Shown: positions 23,743 to 31,055 of the stretch, piece by piece | Numbering within the stretch: position 1 is the stretch's first letter | How the letters are laid out: each line of letters opens with the position of its first letter | Translations under genes and position numbers: made by a program | IMG/VR virus record: IMGVR_UViG_3300008117_000290 | Location: 1 to 33,377 of that record | Length of the DNA stretch: 33,377 bases | Source of the DNA: a virus | Reading direction: 5' to 3' (one strand) | The notes under the pieces: generated by a model | What the model saw: the letters and a program-made list of their open reading frames with translations, nothing else | What the model was told of the DNA's origin: nothing | Databases searched by the model: none

Positions 23743-24731
23743 GTCGGTATCTCTCCTGGTGTGTAGATGATAAAATTTTCCCCAACTTTAGGGTCAGAAA
23801 GTGGTTTTAGAACTGGCGGTGTTTCCTGGGGTGGGGTTCTGTAGGTGGTCGGTGTTGGTCGAACTTGGAGGTCTTTTGCACAGTACGAAGTTGGTGGTGG
23901 TACTGGAGTGTTTGCAAGTACAAGTTCTCGTACACGCACTGATTGTTTTCGACCTTCTAAGACACAATACAGATGTCCTGCCAAATCTTCAACAGTTTTT
24001 ATTACTTTGTAGATAGGTTCGTCATAAGCATGGATATGTTGTACAGTGTCTCCGGGTTGAAAGACATATTGTCGGTAAACTTGTGGGTGTTCCTTAAGAG
24101 AAAATGACTTACCGACAAGTTCTGACTGTACATGCAAAGAAATACGTTCGTTCATTTTTGTTCTGTCAGAAGGGTAAATCTTTTCTCCACGTTCCAGTGG
24201 TCTGTAGTCTGACCAGTTGAAAGACTTCTCTTTAGTATCGGTCTCGAAGTCTAATCGACTGTCTGGTTGTTGAAGAATTTTGGCTAAGTTTTTTGCAACT
24301 GTTTCTGTATCATAGGCAACTTGCTGGGGAGTGTTTGCAAGTACAGCGTCAGATCGAACTTGTGCAGCTTTTGCACCTTTCTCTTGCATGGCTTGTCGAA
24401 AGTTGTCAAGATTTTTTGTAAGAACAGGGTCAGGTTCTTTGTTGCAGATCAGGGTTTCATTTAACGCAGGTATGTCGATACTTTTTGGTTGGTGCAGGGG
24501 TAGTCCGTCAGGGCAGTTGTCGTAACCGACTTGTAGTGCGTCTGATACGTAGTCGATGGGGTCACGGACTATGATGTTGGTAATCTTATCACCGATACAA
24601 AAGTCAATTCTTGTACCCACAAGTCCAATGTCGTTTTCTCGGAATTTGAATTCACAAAAAGCAACGATTGCTTGGGGGTCGATAAAGACACGCAGGTTTT
24701 CGATGGTCATGAATTGAACAAAAGGTTTCAT
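23703..24731 (-). CDS. Hypothetical protein with SH3-like segment
   Basis: A 342-residue protein from ATG 24731 (MKPFVQFMTIENLRVFIDPQ). A longer reading from 24908 would overlap the UDG gene and is rejected. The N-terminal about 65 residues form a small beta domain (VFIDPQAIVAFCEFKFREND). A helical middle follows, with VLTKNLDNFRQAMQEKGAKA and TVAKNLAKILQQPDS. Then comes an SH3/KOW-like part (YVFQPGDTVQHIHAYDEPIY, VLEGRKQSVRVRELVL) and a Pro-rich tail. The SH3 part resembles those fused to the MazZ-like enzyme. Function unknown; it is encoded between UDG-like and nuclease genes. Confidence 0.65.
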   Translation of the reverse strand: MKPFVQFMTIENLRVFIDPQAIVAFCEFKFRENDIGLVGTRIDFCIGDKITNIIVRDPIDYVSDALQVGYDNCPDGLPLHQPKSIDIPALNETLICNKEPDPVLTKNLDNFRQAMQEKGAKAAQVRSDAVLANTPQQVAYDTETVAKNLAKILQQPDSRLDFETDTKEKSFNWSDYRPLERGEKIYPSDRTKMNERISLHVQSELVGKSFSLKEHPQVYRQYVFQPGDTVQHIHAYDEPIYKVIKTVEDLAGHLYCVLEGRKQSVRVRELVLANTPVPPPTSYCAKDLQVRPTPTTYRTPPQETPPVLKPLSDPKVGENFIIYTPGEIPTCNGNGEAQSTEE

Positions 24732-24741
24732 GGTGGATGGT

Positions 24742-25452
24742 TTACCTTGTGGTGAGAGTTTGGATAAAGTTTGTGAGTTTGTTGACTTCTCTACGGCATT
24801 CCAAAAGTTTGTATTCTTTTTGTAGGAACTTGTAAAGAGGTTCTCGGAACAAAGTGTGAGTAGGGTAACGGAGAGAGACAAATTGGTTTCGTTTGACGGA
24901 GTTTCCAACGTAAACTACACCGTGAGGTTTGAAGGAACCAGCTAGTTCGGTAATATGCTCAGCACAAAGATTGACCTCTTTTGAGCTAGGTGGTCTACCT
25001 TGATTGATAACGTCCGCATACGTTCCTGGGGTGGAAAGGAATTCATTGGCTTCATCTTGTTCGGTAGACAAGAATTCTTTTCCGTCAGGTTTGTAGAGTC
25101 GAACGATATCTTTGGTTTCACAACACACGGTGTGTGTCATGCAGTAGTCGATGCTTAGACGAAGTTCTGAGATTATAAAGTCAAGAACTCGTCCGGCAAA
25201 TCCAGTAAAAGGAATCCCTGTGTTAGCGTCGGTTCGGTCTGGGGCTTCTCCGATGAACAAGAGTCGTTTGGGGTTGGTGTTTCCGTAGGTGTGCTTTCCA
25301 TCCCTTCTAACGGCCACGATTCTGCGTCCTGTGGCAAGTAAGCATCGGTTGCACTTACCCCAGTCGGCATGGCCTGTATGACTATTGTAGTAGAGCTTAG
25401 TGCCTGGTATCTTATGCCCGACAGGATTTTGTTTATCATTTCCAGACTGCAT
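24742..25452 (-). CDS. Uracil-DNA glycosylase superfamily protein (family 4-like, Fe-S)
   Basis: A 236-residue protein. Residues 34-48 (CNRCLLATGRRIVAV) give the first Cys pair and the R..V typical of family 4/5 enzymes. FIGEAPDRTDANTGIPFTGFAG at 67-87 is the GEAPG-E-G-PF-G-AG active-site loop. HTVCCETK and a later LCAEHI provide the remaining iron-sulfur cysteines, separated by an insertion of about 40 residues. VVYVGNSVKR replaces the usual G..A. It probably removes uracil or another modified base. The first about 280 bases overlap another frame that encodes an HTH protein. Confidence 0.75.
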   Translation of the reverse strand: MQSGNDKQNPVGHKIPGTKLYYNSHTGHADWGKCNRCLLATGRRIVAVRRDGKHTYGNTNPKRLLFIGEAPDRTDANTGIPFTGFAGRVLDFIISELRLSIDYCMTHTVCCETKDIVRLYKPDGKEFLSTEQDEANEFLSTPGTYADVINQGRPPSSKEVNLCAEHITELAGSFKPHGVVYVGNSVKRNQFVSLRYPTHTLFREPLYKFLQKEYKLLECRREVNKLTNFIQTLTTR

Positions 25453-25697
25453 TTGCGGTCTCCGTTAAGAATTGCATGGAAGTTGGGTGGTGACATACCG
25501 ATCTTCTCGCAATACTGGCGATAATTGCCAGGTGCATGACGATCAATAAGGTCTTTTATTAAGTAACCTTCTCGCTGCTTCAGCAAGATTGTTGGGTTGA
25601 AGTTCGGATCGTTGGGTCTGGGAATAATCAAACTTTCTGATTCCGGGGTGACGTCCTTCAAGGACGAATTTAATGGTGTCGATTGTTCGTCTTTCAT
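25173..25697 (-). CDS. HTH (XRE-like) protein, long overlap with UDG gene
   Basis: A 174-residue protein from ATG 25697. Residues about 55-90 (YRQYCEKIGMSPPNFHAILNGDRKCSLEMINKIL) look like a lambda-repressor-type helix-turn-helix. The remainder is low complexity (Pro/Thr/Ser/Glu) and reads through the first 280 bases of the UDG-like gene in another frame. The N-terminus also overlaps the nuclease-like gene by 155 bases. The HTH makes it a candidate transcriptional regulator, possibly of the palindromic sites, but there is no direct link. The real C-terminus may be this long, since no earlier stop exists. Confidence 0.6.
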   Translation of the reverse strand: MKDEQSTPLNSSLKDVTPESESLIIPRPNDPNFNPTILLKQREGYLIKDLIDRHAPGNYRQYCEKIGMSPPNFHAILNGDRKCSLEMINKILSGIRYQALSSTTIVIQAMPTGVSATDAYLPQDAESWPLEGMESTPTETPTPNDSCSSEKPQTEPTLTQGFLLLDLPDEFLTL

Positions 25698-26001
25698 CTG
25701 ATTTTAGGTCCGCTGACATAAAGTAAAGAATGATCCAGCCAGCCATGACCAGATCGTTGTGTTTTCTGTAGTCTCGTTGCATTCCTTTGTAACTCAAGTG
25801 TCCTGTACCATAACCTTGCAGTTCGACTACTATCTTTTCCTGGGGGAAGCAGAAGTCTAGTTCCCACTTGTTTGATAAGTGAACTGTGTGGTGGTGGACA
25901 ATGGGGTAGGTGCTGTGAGATTTCCATACTTGGTGAAAGTTTTCTTCGAAGTTACTGTCGTAGATTGCTTTCTTGGGTCGGTATGCTTTTTTCATAATCA
26001 T
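25543..26001 (-). CDS. PD-(D/E)XK / VSR-like endonuclease (DUF559-type)
   Basis: A 152-residue protein. I take ATG 26001 (MIMKKAYRPKK); ATG 25995 and an upstream TTG are alternatives. NKWELDFCFPQEKIVVELQGYG is the D-x-(P)-E-L-x-G active site of DUF559/VSR-like nucleases, followed by D..KHNDLVMAGWIILYF, the typical D..+...L...GW..L.F tail. Such small nucleases act in repair, restriction or host-DNA attack. Both ends overlap neighbours (25952-26278 and 25173-25697). Confidence 0.7.
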   Translation of the reverse strand: MIMKKAYRPKKAIYDSNFEENFHQVWKSHSTYPIVHHHTVHLSNKWELDFCFPQEKIVVELQGYGTGHLSYKGMQRDYRKHNDLVMAGWIILYFMSADLKSDERRTIDTIKFVLEGRHPGIRKFDYSQTQRSELQPNNLAEAARRLLNKRPY

Positions 26002-26278
26002 CCATTGGTTTGGGTGCAAATTGCACGCCTATCATTAGTAATGACTTCCGTGCTTCTGACAGGTGTTTCAGACAATCTTGAAAAGAGTCTGACATCAAGA
26101 CGAAGTTGTCTGTGATGACGTTGGGGCCGAACTTTTCTGGGGAGGGTGGGAATCCTTGTCTGCTGGTGACAGTGGGTACGTGTTGATGGTCGAAGTTCAT
26201 TGCAGATAGCTGTGCAGCCATTTTGATACAGGCTTCGATCTGGGTGTACAGTGTGTATTCTGGGTGTTGTTGAGTCAC
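25952..26278 (-). CDS. Hypothetical protein, GTG start
   Basis: A 108-residue protein. The start is GTG 26278 with AAAGGA 8 bases upstream. It is helical: YTLYTQIEACIKMAAQLSAM and SDSFQDCLKHLSEARKSLLM. A loop SRQGFPPSPEKFGPN includes one CCTGGGG motif copy. Its leader carries the CGTCCCTT...AAAGGA element. Function unknown. Confidence 0.6.
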   Translation of the reverse strand: MTQQHPEYTLYTQIEACIKMAAQLSAMNFDHQHVPTVTSRQGFPPSPEKFGPNVITDNFVLMSDSFQDCLKHLSEARKSLLMIGVQFAPKPMDDYEKSIPTQESNLRQ

Positions 26279-26286
26279 GATATAAA

Positions 26287-26310
26287 TCCTTTAGGAAAGG
26301 GACGAAACGA
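26287..26310 (-). promoter_or_regulatory. Leader element CGTCCCTT-N-AAGGA, copy 2
   Basis: On the minus strand it reads TTTCGTCCCTTTCCTAAAGGA. CCTTT and AAAGG can pair around TCCT-like bases, putting the Shine-Dalgarno in a stem 8 bases before the GTG start at 26278. Confidence 0.5.
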
Positions 26311-26320
26311 AAGCTAAGGG

Positions 26321-26671
26321 TTAGTTTGCTGTCAGTTGGCTAAGAATAAATTCTTTCGCTGTTTCAAATGTTGCGTTAAGCAAATACGTTCCAGTAGGCT
26401 TTCCGTGCTCCAGGCAAAACAAAACTGGCAATTGCTGAATTGTCGGGCAAACTACGCCACCTTTGAGGTAGATCGGACCGCCATATGCTTGATTGTGAAA
26501 AACCGTCAAGCATGTAAAATTGTTGTCTTTCTCAGAGATGCTGTCTAGCTGGCTGTGCAAATCGAACATCGTGTAGTCATCTACCAAAATGAACGTCTTC
26601 TTTCCATCTGGTTTTTTGTAACTGGAATCAAAAGACCCCCATCCAACTAAAAACTCAGGGTAGTTTGGCAT
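26321..26671 (-). CDS. Hypothetical protein
   Basis: A 116-residue protein from ATG 26671, with TAAGGAA about 10 bases upstream. It looks like a mixed alpha/beta globular protein (KTFILVDDYTMFDLHSQLDS, NFTCLTVFHNQAYGGPIYLK). There is no signal peptide and no recognised motif. It lacks the CCTGGGG motif, as do its two downstream-strand neighbours. The leader carries copy 3 of the hairpin element. Confidence 0.6.
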   Translation of the reverse strand: MPNYPEFLVGWGSFDSSYKKPDGKKTFILVDDYTMFDLHSQLDSISEKDNNFTCLTVFHNQAYGGPIYLKGGVVCPTIQQLPVLFCLEHGKPTGTYLLNATFETAKEFILSQLTAN

Positions 26672-26677
26672 AACAAG

Positions 26678-26703
26678 TTTCCTTAAGTAAGGGACGAAAC
26701 AAA
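26678..26703 (-). promoter_or_regulatory. Leader element CGTCCCTT-N-AAGGA, copy 3
   Basis: On the minus strand it reads TTTCGTCCCTTACTTAAGGAAA. CCTT and AAGG form the arms and AAGGA is the ribosome binding site for ATG 26671. Confidence 0.5.
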
Positions 26704-26711
26704 GTGGACGG

Positions 26712-26960
26712 TTATCGGGTTCTGTTGTCAGTTAGTATGACACAACTTTCGTCGTATCTGTTTGGATCAATTCTTTCGCATGTTGAGTGTTGGGTATTAA
26801 GCCAGGTTTCAGCACCTTCTTCAGCGTGTTGTTGAGCTGCGATATATCGAGCATCATTTACTGAAGTAGCACAGACTATGAAGCTGTCAACTACATCGTA
26901 TCGAAGTTCAAAAGGTTTGTGTCGGCGAAGTATGTAAAAGTGACGTTTTGGTGGTGTCAT
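26712..26960 (-). CDS. Small protein sharing its N-terminus with 28921-29235
   Basis: An 82-residue protein starting MTPPKRHFYILRRHKP. It continues YDVVDSFIVCATSVNDARYIAAQQHAEEG and ends in CERIDPNRYDESCVILTDNRT. The fold looks like small beta-alpha phage proteins with YDxxDSxVV-AR.IAA-W patterns, function unknown. Its first 12 codons match those of the gene at 28921-29235 at the DNA level (35-bp repeat), although the remainder differs. Start and upstream stop abut (TAA then ATG). Confidence 0.65.
   Translation of the reverse strand: MTPPKRHFYILRRHKPFELRYDVVDSFIVCATSVNDARYIAAQQHAEEGAETWLNTQHSTCERIDPNRYDESCVILTDNRTR
26926..26960 (-). repeat. 35-bp direct repeat covering a gene start, copy 1
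   Basis: The repeat starts CGAAGTATGTAAAAGTGACG on the plus strand and ends at the start codon. It differs at a single base from 29201-29235. It encodes the shared MT-x-PKRHFYILR N-terminus. Confidence 0.85.
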
Positions 26961-27185
26961 TTAGATGAATCCTAATCGGGTTTTTGGTGTAGAGGATGGT
27001 TCTGGTTCGTACCTGGCTCGGAGAGTTACGTTTCCTACTTCATCGTCAGGTACATAAAGTTTACTAAGACCCCATAATGCTAATGGAATATCGGAGTCGG
27101 AGTCAGTATCGTCTATTCTAACTGTTTGTGCGAGTTGTTCTGGGGTGAGTAATTTGAGCAACTCAAGAAGTTCAAGGTAGGTCAT
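26961..27185 (-). CDS. Small acidic protein
   Basis: A 74-residue protein: helix (MTYLELLELLKLLTPEQLAQ), then an acidic stretch (IDDTDSDSDIPLAL) and a C-terminal beta part ending TRLGFI. The LTPEQLAQ-V segment recurs in small phage proteins of unknown role. The two-base gap to the ligase stop and the abutting downstream start support it. The CCTGGGG copy here encodes T-P-E. Confidence 0.6.
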   Translation of the reverse strand: MTYLELLELLKLLTPEQLAQTVRIDDTDSDSDIPLALWGLSKLYVPDDEVGNVTLRARYEPEPSSTPKTRLGFI

Positions 27186-27187
27186 GG

Positions 27188-28387
27188 TTAGTCAAGGTTT
27201 CCTGTGTGGCGTGATGGATTTAGCTGATCTGAAACAGATCCATCTAAACCATCCTTGGTTTCGGTGGGGAGGTCTTTGTCGGATTCTTCTTTGGCAAAGT
27301 AGTGGATTCCGACTGGGCATCGAGGAATACCTGAGTCGGTTAGTCCCTCGAATTCGACTTTGAGCCACTTACCGATGTAGTTCTCTTTGTAGACAAGAAT
27401 TTGTTGTCGTTTGGATCGAGTACCACGGAACGAACAACGAAATTCTCTGCCGTGTGAAGTAGCACAAACAAACACACCTTCCTTATTTGTTCCTGGGAGG
27501 ACGTCGATGATTTCAAATTCTGAGTCGACAAAAGACTTCATCTTGAGTAGACCGGCAGATCGTTTGTTGATTTCGTATGGAGCATTGGCGTCACGAATCA
27601 TCATGCCTTCGTACTTGAGAGACTTGTACTCGTCAAATTGATCTTGAAGTTCTTCATCGGTAGGGCAAGTATCGTACAAGATGGTATGAACAACCTTGAA
27701 TGGACACTTGCGAGAGAAGTAGCGTACTTTCTGGAAAGGGTGTGAAGGATCGGTACGGACTTTGATGTAAAAATCTTCCATGATGCTCACAACTCGTTGA
27801 ACTTCTTCGATACGAGCTGAAAATGGTGCCTCAGTGTCGATAATGTCGAATACGTGGTACTCGATTTCTTGACAAGCAATCAGGTCGGGTGTGTTACGCA
27901 TGACATACGAGTAAATCGTCTGTAATGGTGTGTTTGGGATAATGAGTTCACCGTCGAGCTTGATACCGTCTGGTATTTTGCTCAAGTACAACTCGATGTG
28001 AGGACAACTTGTGAATAGTTGGTTCTTTCTTGACAAGAGTCCTTCCTTGGACATCACACAACGAATACCGTCCAGCTTTGGTTGGAGTGCTGTCGAGTGG
28101 AACTTAGGGTTCCGCTTGTATTCCTGGGCGAGCATTGGAAGGGAAGGTTGTGATGTTGGTATTGATCGAGAGTAACCTTTACGGTCAATCTGGTAGTTGA
28201 TTCGGCTTTGGTAGTCAGAGAGCTTGGATTCTGGGAGAGTTTGACTACCGTGCTGTACTTCTTCTGCTCCTGGGAAGGTAGACTTACGTCCCCATGTTAG
28301 TACGAGTAGAGAAGTTTCTTCGTTGTACTCGGCTGTCCACCAAGTAAGGTCGTTGAAGTTGTTGAGGCAGTAGAGTGTTGTTTTCAT
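27188..28387 (-). CDS. ATP-dependent DNA ligase with N-terminal WGR-like domain
   Basis: A 399-residue protein from ATG 28387 (MKTTLYCLNNFNDLTWWTAE); a longer reading was rejected because it crosses the leader and the gene at 28429. Residues about 15-72 fit a WGR domain (TWWTAEYNEETSLLVLTWGR ... QIDRKGY). The ligase core has LQPKLDGIRCV with adenylated K104, LDGELII at about 144-150, KYEGMMIRDA and LLKMKSF, and a C-terminal OB-fold region (GKWLKVEFEGLTDSGIPRCP). It seals nicks in phage DNA. WGR domains bind nucleic-acid ends, so the fusion may target the ligase to breaks. Confidence 0.85.
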   Translation of the reverse strand: MKTTLYCLNNFNDLTWWTAEYNEETSLLVLTWGRKSTFPGAEEVQHGSQTLPESKLSDYQSRINYQIDRKGYSRSIPTSQPSLPMLAQEYKRNPKFHSTALQPKLDGIRCVMSKEGLLSRKNQLFTSCPHIELYLSKIPDGIKLDGELIIPNTPLQTIYSYVMRNTPDLIACQEIEYHVFDIIDTEAPFSARIEEVQRVVSIMEDFYIKVRTDPSHPFQKVRYFSRKCPFKVVHTILYDTCPTDEELQDQFDEYKSLKYEGMMIRDANAPYEINKRSAGLLKMKSFVDSEFEIIDVLPGTNKEGVFVCATSHGREFRCSFRGTRSKRQQILVYKENYIGKWLKVEFEGLTDSGIPRCPVGIHYFAKEESDKDLPTETKDGLDGSVSDQLNPSRHTGNLD

Positions 28388-28428
28388 AGTGTAAAGTGAG
28401 AGAGTGAGAGTGATAACAAAGGTGAGAG
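28388..28428 (-). promoter_or_regulatory. CTCTCAC-rich leader of ligase
   Basis: On the minus strand three CTCTCAC-type units precede the ligase ATG, with no canonical Shine-Dalgarno. Similar pyrimidine-rich CTCTCAC leaders lie at 28843-28920 and 31603-31674, and GCTCTCACAA precedes the helicase start. Confidence 0.4.
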
Positions 28429-28842
28429 TTAGCCTACAACTTTGATGGTTTTGGTGTTGACAAAGTTTTCGGCAGAGGATTGTAAGTTGTCGACAACGAT
28501 CGAGCCGGATGAACCGTCTCGGTTTTTGAATGTTATATGGAAACTTGGATTTCGATACAACATTTTGTCGAGTGCAAATAAGTTTGTTAGCACGACTAAC
28601 AACAAAGAAGCCATTTCTCCTCTTGTTTTGATGATGTCGTTTGTTTCTTCGCAAGTTGGTTTCTGGGGATACTGCACAGCTGTATCAAAGTAAAGCGGTG
28701 CTGATACCCAGGCTTGCAAAAGAGGAGACAACGGATTGTCTTGGTATTGTTGTGCAAAGAATTGAAAACAATCTTCGCTGATTACCTCAATGTAAGCACG
28801 TTTTTGTTCAATCGGAAGGGAATGGTATTGTTCTTCATGCAT
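28429..28842 (-). CDS. Hypothetical protein
   Basis: A 137-residue protein from ATG 28842. Helical N-terminus (IEQKRAYIEVISEDCFQFFA), middle helix (GEMASLLLVVLTNLFALDKM) and C-terminal beta part (FHITFKNRDGSSGSIVVDNL). The LLLVVLTNLF stretch is hydrophobic but bracketed by charges and probably buried. Family unknown. It is encoded between the ligase and the 28921 gene, with a CTCTCAC leader. Confidence 0.6.
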   Translation of the reverse strand: MHEEQYHSLPIEQKRAYIEVISEDCFQFFAQQYQDNPLSPLLQAWVSAPLYFDTAVQYPQKPTCEETNDIIKTRGEMASLLLVVLTNLFALDKMLYRNPSFHITFKNRDGSSGSIVVDNLQSSAENFVNTKTIKVVG

Positions 28843-28920
28843 TGTGAGAGTTCCTTGAGAAAGTGAGAGTGAGAAATAGAGGGAAACAGAGGGTTAGTTG
28901 TTAAAATTGTGAGTTTATAA

Positions 28921-29235
28921 TTACACGTACATCCCTTTGATGTGTCCAAGCGTTCGCCAAAGCCCAGATCTTATCTGTTGCTCCGACATGCTGCCGTCTT
29001 CGATCATTGACTTAAGCACGGGATACCCATGTATTTCCTTGACCCCATCGACCTCAAGTCTCTTAAACACGAAAACGAAATACCTTTTTGACTCATCTTC
29101 GGTCAGCTCGCAGGATTCGACTATAGGGGTTAAATGGTGTTGTATGCTACCTAACGCTCGACGGCAAACCTGCACAGCATCTATGTTTTTTGTTGTCAGA
29201 CGAAGTATGTAAAAGTGACGTTTTGGTTGTGTCAT
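28921..29235 (-). CDS. Small protein sharing its N-terminus with 26712-26960
   Basis: A 104-residue protein, MTQPKRHFYILRLTTKNIDA. The body (VQVCRRALGSIQHHLTPIVE, KRYFVFVFKRLEVDGVKEIH) is unrelated to the other protein except for the first 12 residues. There is no CCTGGGG motif and the coding style looks slightly different. Function unknown. Confidence 0.6.
   Translation of the reverse strand: MTQPKRHFYILRLTTKNIDAVQVCRRALGSIQHHLTPIVESCELTEDESKRYFVFVFKRLEVDGVKEIHGYPVLKSMIEDGSMSEQQIRSGLWRTLGHIKGMYV
29201..29235 (-). repeat. 35-bp direct repeat covering a gene start, copy 2
   Basis: It matches 26926-26960 with one mismatch (TTGTG for TGGTG near the start codon). Confidence 0.85.
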
Positions 29236-29263
29236 GGTTTTGTTGTCTCGTTATGAAAGTTTT

Positions 29264-30796
29264 CTAGTCGTTGAAAAGGTAGTACAGGTCGGACTTGGTA
29301 CGGGTGTGAGCAACAAAGTCTACGTTCTTTTCTTGCTCGATTTGGTCAGGAGTTTCGGCTTTGGACGATGGAACTGGTGGATTGAGGAGTCCAACCACCT
29401 TAGCTTCCAAGCCTTTAGCTTTGTGAACTGTTGACAAAACAACGTGTTGGGAGCCTTTTGGTGGCTGTAAAAGTTGTTTTAGCATTGGTTCGAAGTCATC
29501 AAGACTGTTGCAAGACTTGAGAACGTGTCGAATACAGTCAAACTTGTCTTTGTTGGCTTGCTTTGCCATAGCATTGCCAACTTCGAGAGTACGTTGTTCG
29601 TACTGTGCAAGTTTGAGTAGTAAATCTTCGATGTTGCTAGCTCGTCGGTTGGCAACTGTGCTGATTAGGTTCTTAATCAGGCTACCACCGAGAGATTTGC
29701 ATGGAATACCAGCTTTGACGTACTGTAAAGCTAGTTTGACCAATGGAGCATTGTATCGACACACAATCATAGGATTTTTGTCCTTAGAATTGGCATGTTC
29801 ACTCAACTCGTTGAGGGTAGTTTGGGTCCATTCGATGATGTTTTCGGCTACAATTCGACCAATAATACCGTCTTTTTTGCCCTCAATGGTACGAATTTGG
29901 GCCGTAGGACGGATTTTATTAGCCAAAGCAGCTATGTTTGGTGGTAGCCGAAACGACAATCTGAGGGGTAAATTAGCCACACAATACTCACTGATACGTT
30001 CCATAGAGTGTGGATCAGCACCATTCCAGCCGTTAATTGCTTGGTTATTGTCACCTACAAACACCAAATTCTTGGCTAATTTGAGGCTAAGAGCCAGTCT
30101 AGCTGGTGACAAGTCCTGACATTCGTCAACAAAACCGATTTCGTGTGGTGGAGTCTTGATTAAGAACAAAGCCAACCACACTTGCATCATGTAAGTGATA
30201 CCGATTCGACGATCGACAGTTTTCATTGCTCGAATAATCTCCGAGCATTGAGAAATCATATCTGGGTGGATTTTGTACGGTGCAAGCTCACTGTACTTTG
30301 CTTGCAGGGCATACAGGTTTTCCTGGGTGATGTCGAGTAGTTCTTCTTGGAGCTTCTCGACGAAACGTAGAGAACTGATCCAGTCGAATCGTCGTTTGTT
30401 TTGACTCATAGTTTGACCTGTGAGCTTCTCGACAATAGCTTCTCCGGCTCGTTCGTTAACTGGAACATAACCGTAGGCTTTTTGGATGATCGAGTAACCC
30501 CAACCGTGGTGAGTTTTTACGTCAGTATCTTTGTGGATACGAGGTTTGAGGTCATCGACCGTGGTGTTATTGTAGGCCATGTAGATCGCTTTATGGCAAT
30601 CAAGACCAACCACGGCCACGTCCGGTTTCCTGGGGAAGTTGCCTCTACACCATTGGTAGATAGCAGCTTGTTCTGGTGTGTTTTGGAACCGAGTAAGCCA
30701 CATGACAGGGTTTGCTGACTTGTAGTACAAGTAAGCATCGACGATTGTACTGGTTTTACCGCAACCAGGTCCAGCGTTAATTAGTAGGTTTGGCAT
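29264..30796 (-). CDS. Superfamily 1 (UvrD/Rep-like) DNA helicase
   Basis: A 510-residue helicase. Motif I is AGPGCGKTST at 8-17, motif II VDECQD at 223-228, motif III GDNNQAINGW at 248-257, motif IV-like LRLSFRLP at 278-285, motif V VVLSTVHKAKGLEA at about 455 and motif VI-like VAHTRTKSDLYYL near the C-terminus. It unwinds DNA during replication or recombination. It is shorter than UvrD (about 700), lacking most of the 1B/2B domains. ATG 30796 is preceded by GCTCTCACAA and overlaps the upstream gene by 20 bases. Confidence 0.87.
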   Translation of the reverse strand: MPNLLINAGPGCGKTSTIVDAYLYYKSANPVMWLTRFQNTPEQAAIYQWCRGNFPRKPDVAVVGLDCHKAIYMAYNNTTVDDLKPRIHKDTDVKTHHGWGYSIIQKAYGYVPVNERAGEAIVEKLTGQTMSQNKRRFDWISSLRFVEKLQEELLDITQENLYALQAKYSELAPYKIHPDMISQCSEIIRAMKTVDRRIGITYMMQVWLALFLIKTPPHEIGFVDECQDLSPARLALSLKLAKNLVFVGDNNQAINGWNGADPHSMERISEYCVANLPLRLSFRLPPNIAALANKIRPTAQIRTIEGKKDGIIGRIVAENIIEWTQTTLNELSEHANSKDKNPMIVCRYNAPLVKLALQYVKAGIPCKSLGGSLIKNLISTVANRRASNIEDLLLKLAQYEQRTLEVGNAMAKQANKDKFDCIRHVLKSCNSLDDFEPMLKQLLQPPKGSQHVVLSTVHKAKGLEAKVVGLLNPPVPSSKAETPDQIEQEKNVDFVAHTRTKSDLYYLFND

Positions 30797-31055
30797 TTGT
30801 GAGAGCTATGTAGTTGGAAGAAATATGGAATATGAGGTTGTGTACAAGTCTTTTGCCCTTACGTTGAGCAATGAACTTTTGTCCGAGAATGTCAATCTCA
30901 ATGTTGTCAAACTTTACACCTTTTTTGTAGGGAAAGAAACTGACAGTGAGAGTTACATTGTGATAGAGGATTCGGCCTGTGGTTGGATCGAGGATTTCTG
31001 CTCGATCATAGGAGAAGATGGAACTAGGACGATTGTTGATCGGTACGTTTGACAT
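30777..31055 (-). CDS. Small basic beta-rich protein
   Basis: A 92-residue protein from ATG 31055 (MSNVPINNRPSSIFSYDRAE); ATG 31067 is also possible. Its beta-strand pattern (ILYHNVTLTVSFFPYKKGVK, NIEIDILGQKFIAQRKGKRL) and basic charge are noted. A longer frame overlapping the coiled-coil gene is rejected. It ends 20 bases inside the helicase gene. Function unknown. Confidence 0.6.
   Translation of the reverse strand: MSNVPINNRPSSIFSYDRAEILDPTTGRILYHNVTLTVSFFPYKKGVKFDNIEIDILGQKFIAQRKGKRLVHNLIFHISSNYIALTNAKPTN

Noticed and set aside
29508-30119. A 203-residue open frame on the plus strand
   Set aside because: It is antisense to the helicase core, whose motifs are intact. Codon pattern fits a shadow frame; no start context.
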